A DNA stretch of 64,000 bases from Lederbergia citrea. GTDB taxonomy: Bacteria > Bacillota > Bacilli > Bacillales > Bacillaceae_C. How positions within the stretch are numbered: the stretch's first letter is position 1; each line of letters begins with the position of its first letter. Both the position numbers and the translations under genes were made by a program. The stretch is taken from contig NZ_JAGYPH010000002.1 of assembly GCF_018343525.1 (NCBI RefSeq), forward strand, positions 1 to 64,000, written 5' to 3'. This document shows positions 60,884 to 64,000 of this stretch, one piece after another. The notes beneath the pieces are model-generated. The model did not search any database and was not told the origin of the DNA. It saw only the letters and a list, made by a program, of their open reading frames with translations.

Positions 60884-62801
60884 ATTTCTAGCTGACGTTT
60901 TTCAGGATGATTTGGTAAATAATATTTGTGCAAATTACACAGAGAAAATTGGGAAAATTAATGAACGTGAAGTGAGAGCATGGGATAATTCAATGCAATA
61001 TATGTACCGTGTACTAGCTGATGAGGAAATTCCCAATAACGCGGGTGTTGCTATTGAGTTTAAGATTCCATATACATCTAAACGAGTGGACTTTTTAATT
61101 TCCGGTCGTGATAATCATGCAGATTCTGTAGTAATCGTTGAGCTGAAACAATGGGAATCTGTTGAAAAGGTAGAAGGAAAAGAAGCGATCGTCAAAACAT
61201 TTATGAATAAAGGTATGATCGAAACTGCTCATCCCTCCTATCAAGCATGGTCCTATGCTGCATTGATAAAAGACTATAACGAAAATGTACAAAATGACCA
61301 TATTGAATTATATCCGTGTGCCTATTTACATAATTACTTGAAAACGAGTCAAAATGATTCACTTACAGATCCAATATATAACTACTATAGAGAGCAAGCT
61401 CCTATTTTTGCTAAAGGAGATGCGCCAAATTTAAGAGATTTTATAAAGAAATATATTAAATACGGTGATGATAAAGAAAATCTTTATAAAATTGAAAATG
61501 GCCGTATTCGTCCCTCCAAATCTTTACAGGATTCTTTAAGCAGTATGTTAAAAGGTAATAAAGAATTTATTATGATTGATGATCAAAAAGTTGTGTATGA
61601 GAATGGGGTTGCACTTGCAAAACAAGCGACTAAAACAGGGCAAAAACACATTTTAATCGTAGAAGGCGGTCCGGGAACAGGGAAGTCTGTCCTTGCGATT
61701 AATTTACTTGTAGAGTTCACTCGCCGCGGGCTCGTTACACAATACGTTACAAAAAACTCAGCTCCACGAAATATTTATGCTACTAAACTCAAAGGAGATT
61801 TCCGAAAAACTAGAATTGATAATTTGTTTAAAGGCTCTGGCAGCTATACGAGCACACCAATTAATGAATTTGATGCCTTAATTGTTGATGAAGCCCATAG
61901 ATTGAATGAAAAGTCAGGAATGTTTCAAAATATGGGTGAAAATCAAATTAAGGAAGTTATTCATTCTTCCCGACTCTCTATATTTTTTATCGATGAAAAT
62001 CAACGTGTGACGTTAAAAGATATTGGCAGTATTGAGATGATAGAAAAGTTTGCAAGGGAACAAGATGCGATTGTTACAAAGACTGAACTCAGCTCTCAAT
62101 TTCGCTGTGATGGTTCTGATGGATATATCGCATGGCTGGATGATGTGCTAGAAATCCGGGAGACGGCAAACTCTGATTATCTAGGTATTAATTATGATTT
62201 TCGTGTTTTTTCAGATCCTCTAGATCTACGCAATGAAATTGAGAAGTTAAACAAAGGTAAAAATAAATCAAGAGTTGTAGCTGGTTATTGCTGGGATTGG
62301 AAAAAGGATGGGAAGAACGACCCCTCTTATAATGATATTGTCCTTCCGGAATACAATTTTGGCATGAGCTGGAACCTAGGAAACACAGCAACATGGGCAA
62401 TCGATGAAAAATCCGTACAGCAGGCGGGATGTATTCATACATGCCAAGGACTAGAATTTGATTACGCAGGTGTCATTATAGGAGACGACCTTATTTATCG
62501 AGATGGACAAGTTAAAACGGATCATTCAAAAAGAGCCAAGACAGACCAATCTTTAAGGGGTCTAAAGTCCATGTTAAAAGTAGAGCCAGAAAAGGCAGAA
62601 AAGCTAGCGGATGAAATCATTCGGAACACGTATCGAACCTTAATGACCCGTGGACAAAAGGGTTGCTTTATTTATTGTACTGACAAGGGATTAGAAGAGT
62701 ATTTTCAAGAAAGGATTAGTCGTGCATCCTATATTTATGCTGAAAATGAACTTTTCAAACCTGCAGTGGCTGAATTGAAAGAGGATTATGATGCTAGATA
62801 A
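60855..62801 (+). CDS. PD-(D/E)XK nuclease fused to DUF2075 (Schlafen-like) helicase
   Basis: 648 aa. The N-terminus carries a nuclease-like core: E68, D79 (KRVDFLIS), E96-L-K98 (VIVELKQW). Then a superfamily-1 ATPase of DUF2075 type with Walker A GGPGTGKS (271-278), Walker B VDEAHRL (344-350), SQFRCDGSDGY, IHTCQGLEFDYAGVI and TLMTRGQKGCFIY. It starts at TTG 60855 behind GGAGGAGATAG inside the MazG-like gene. Domain type and partner suggest a nucleic-acid-acting defence module that also senses or drains nucleotides; this is inference. Confidence 0.85.
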   Translation: MIVYEATKNEFLADVFQDDLVNNICANYTEKIGKINEREVRAWDNSMQYMYRVLADEEIPNNAGVAIEFKIPYTSKRVDFLISGRDNHADSVVIVELKQWESVEKVEGKEAIVKTFMNKGMIETAHPSYQAWSYAALIKDYNENVQNDHIELYPCAYLHNYLKTSQNDSLTDPIYNYYREQAPIFAKGDAPNLRDFIKKYIKYGDDKENLYKIENGRIRPSKSLQDSLSSMLKGNKEFIMIDDQKVVYENGVALAKQATKTGQKHILIVEGGPGTGKSVLAINLLVEFTRRGLVTQYVTKNSAPRNIYATKLKGDFRKTRIDNLFKGSGSYTSTPINEFDALIVDEAHRLNEKSGMFQNMGENQIKEVIHSSRLSIFFIDENQRVTLKDIGSIEMIEKFAREQDAIVTKTELSSQFRCDGSDGYIAWLDDVLEIRETANSDYLGINYDFRVFSDPLDLRNEIEKLNKGKNKSRVVAGYCWDWKKDGKNDPSYNDIVLPEYNFGMSWNLGNTATWAIDEKSVQQAGCIHTCQGLEFDYAGVIIGDDLIYRDGQVKTDHSKRAKTDQSLRGLKSMLKVEPEKAEKLADEIIRNTYRTLMTRGQKGCFIYCTDKGLEEYFQERISRASYIYAENELFKPAVAELKEDYDAR

Positions 62802-62893
62802 CATGAAGTAATTCTCTTAACTATTTGTCAAGAAACTAGAGTGTTCGCAAATTTTGTTTTAAGATTAGGTTCTAGGGGATTAGGGGCATTAAA

Positions 62894-63093
62894 ATGAATA
62901 AAGAATTGAATAATGCTCAACTTCTTTTTGATACTGGTGAAATGAGCAGAAAGCTAGAAAGATCCAGCCGAATTTAAACGATATTCTAAAAGATTTTATC
63001 CAAGAGTATAAGCTTGGGTGATACTCAAACAATTATAGAAAGTCTAGCGATATTAATAAGTGTACCCTTTGTAAAAGACATAAAAAAAGCCTA
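62894..63093 (+). pseudogene. Decayed small coding remnant
   Basis: An ATG frame reads MNKELNNAQLLFDTGEMSRK and stops after 27 residues. Coding-like stretches continue in other frames (NDILKDFIQEYKLG; GDTQTIIESLAILISVP ending VKDIKKA-stop) just before a terminator. This looks like one short gene broken by frameshifts. No family recognised. The surrounding 428-bp gap (62802-63229) holds otherwise only the terminator and the lacI-type promoter. Confidence 0.3.
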
Positions 63094-63106
63094 GGCATCT
63101 TCAAGA

Positions 63107-63143
63107 AGATGATCTCTGTATTGTAGAGGGTTCATCTTTTTTT
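63107..63143 (+). terminator. Rho-independent terminator
   Basis: Stem AGATGA/TCATCT plus inner TCTCT/AGAGG, then seven T. Confidence 0.72.
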
Positions 63144-63164
63144 ATTTAAAAATTTAAAATAGTG

Positions 63165-63212
63165 TTGCAAGTTAAAAATAATAATGTACAATAGAAAATG
63201 TAATCGATTACA
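63165..63212 (+). promoter_or_regulatory. Promoter and palindromic operator of the LacI-family gene
   Basis: -35 TTGCAA (63165-63170), 16-nt spacer, -10 TACAAT (63187-63192). Just downstream, TGTAATCGATTACA (63199-63212) is a perfect 14-bp palindrome with central CG, the form of a LacI-family operator, so autorepression is likely. Confidence 0.72.
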
Positions 63213-63229
63213 AGATGGCGGTGATTCCA

Positions 63230-64000
63230 GTGGCTAAGATAATTGATGTAGCAAAACATGCGAATGTTTCTACCGCAACCGTGTCCAGAGTATTAAGGAA
63301 TCCTCATGCTGTTAAAGAAGTGACCCGAAATAGAGTGCTAAAAAGCATTGAAGAATTAAACTATCAACCGAACATTTTAGCCAGGCAGTTAAGAAGAAAT
63401 AAAACAAATACCATTTTAGTGGTAGTCCCTAATATCCTCAATACTGTCTTTTCTCATATTGTCAGTGGGATTGAATACACTGCAAGTCAAAACAACTATC
63501 GAGTGATTTTTGGGAATACAGGTAAAGTTGTCGCGAAAGAGTATGATTATTTAAATGTTCTCAAACAAAGACAGGTTGACGGAATGATCTTACTAACATG
63601 CGAAATAGATATCGTTACTTTAAATCAGATTGCAAGCGAATATTCTGTAGTAATGGTAAATGAATTTTATGAAAATCTTAATATGCCGATAGTTTCCATT
63701 GATAATAGAGAGAGTGGTAGAATGGCCACTGAACATTTAATCAAATTAGGACACAAAAAAATTGCCCATATTTCTGGTCCTATTACTCATTATCAAGCGA
63801 GGGAGCGTTTTTCTGGCTATAAAAAAGCACTTACTCAAGAAGGATTAGAACTGAATAATGAATTAATCGTAGAAGGAAAATATACATTGGAATCAGGCTA
63901 TGAAAATATGATGAAAATATTAATTCCCAAAAAAGACTTTACAGCTCTATTTGCAGCAAATGATGCAATGGCAATCGGCGCAATGAAAGCTGCCAAGAAA
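63230..64000 (+). CDS. LacI-family transcriptional regulator (partial)
   Basis: First 257 residues; the gene runs off the right edge. Helix-turn-helix and hinge VAKHANVSTATVSRVLRNP and LNYQPNILARQLR, then the periplasmic-binding-like effector domain (VVPNILNTVFSHIVSGIE, VDGMILLTCE, FAANDAMAIGAM). GTG 63230 with GGCGGTGAT in front is preferred; ATG 63215 is in frame upstream. Effector unknown; regulated genes probably lie to the right. Confidence 0.93.
   Translation, partial: MAKIIDVAKHANVSTATVSRVLRNPHAVKEVTRNRVLKSIEELNYQPNILARQLRRNKTNTILVVVPNILNTVFSHIVSGIEYTASQNNYRVIFGNTGKVVAKEYDYLNVLKQRQVDGMILLTCEIDIVTLNQIASEYSVVMVNEFYENLNMPIVSIDNRESGRMATEHLIKLGHKKIAHISGPITHYQARERFSGYKKALTQEGLELNNELIVEGKYTLESGYENMMKILIPKKDFTALFAANDAMAIGAMKAAKK

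Overview
The window is the replication-origin region of a low-GC, endospore-forming Bacillaceae (Bacillus sensu lato). The evidence is the canonical gene order on both sides of oriC (rrn-gyrA-gyrB-remB-recF-yaaA-dnaN-dnaA | rpmH-rnpA-yidC-jag-mnmE-mnmG-rsmG-noc-soj-spo0J), sporulation-linked genes (yyaC, a SpoIIIJ-type yidC, soj/spo0J), and the walRKHIJ-htrA cluster followed by rlmH. Species cannot be fixed from the sequence. dnaA points left, so the numbering is reversed relative to the usual B. subtilis map on that side.

Layout. 1-10.9 kb (minus strand): 5' end of a 16S rRNA gene with its promoter, an HD-GYP-like gene, gyrA, gyrB, remB, recF, yaaA, dnaN, dnaA. The origin is bipartite: a DnaA-box array upstream of dnaA (10.95-11.26 kb), and a dnaA-dnaN unit with DnaA boxes, DnaA-trios and an AT-rich unwinding element (9.37-9.52 kb). 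11.5-27.4 kb (mainly plus): rpmH, rnpA, yidC, jag, an LTA-synthase-like gene, mnmE, mnmG, rsmG, noc, soj, spo0J (with an internal parS), a DUF554 protein, yyaC (minus), mscS, a DUF951 protein, ychF. 27.5-35.2 kb: two unrelated tandem hairpin arrays (52-bp and 51-bp periods) flank thiolase, acyl-CoA ligase, DUF378, rpsF-ssb-rpsR and a chemoreceptor gene. 35.3-43 kb: yybS, gdpP, rplI, dnaB, a YfcC-type transporter and an M20 amidohydrolase broken by a one-base deletion. 43-55.5 kb: helD, a LysM/G5/M23 peptidase, walR, walK, walH, walI, walJ, htrA, a CxxH/CxxC protein and rlmH.

55.5-64 kb is accessory DNA. The 3' end of rlmH, the target site of staphylococcal SCC elements, is echoed twice downstream (58,332 and 60,428). 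These copies cut the region into modules: a divergent pair of HEPN-like genes; an Mrr-type restriction endonuclease with a long coiled coil; and a MazG-like gene overlapping a nuclease-helicase (DUF2075) gene. No ccr recombinase is visible. A LacI-family regulator runs off the right edge. This modular, SCC-like, defence-flavoured island is the most novel part of the window. The intergenic region just before rlmH also carries several DnaA boxes and three phased WalR-type half-sites.

Dispersed folded repeats with AGAAAAGC...GCTTTTCT ends sit between many housekeeping genes.
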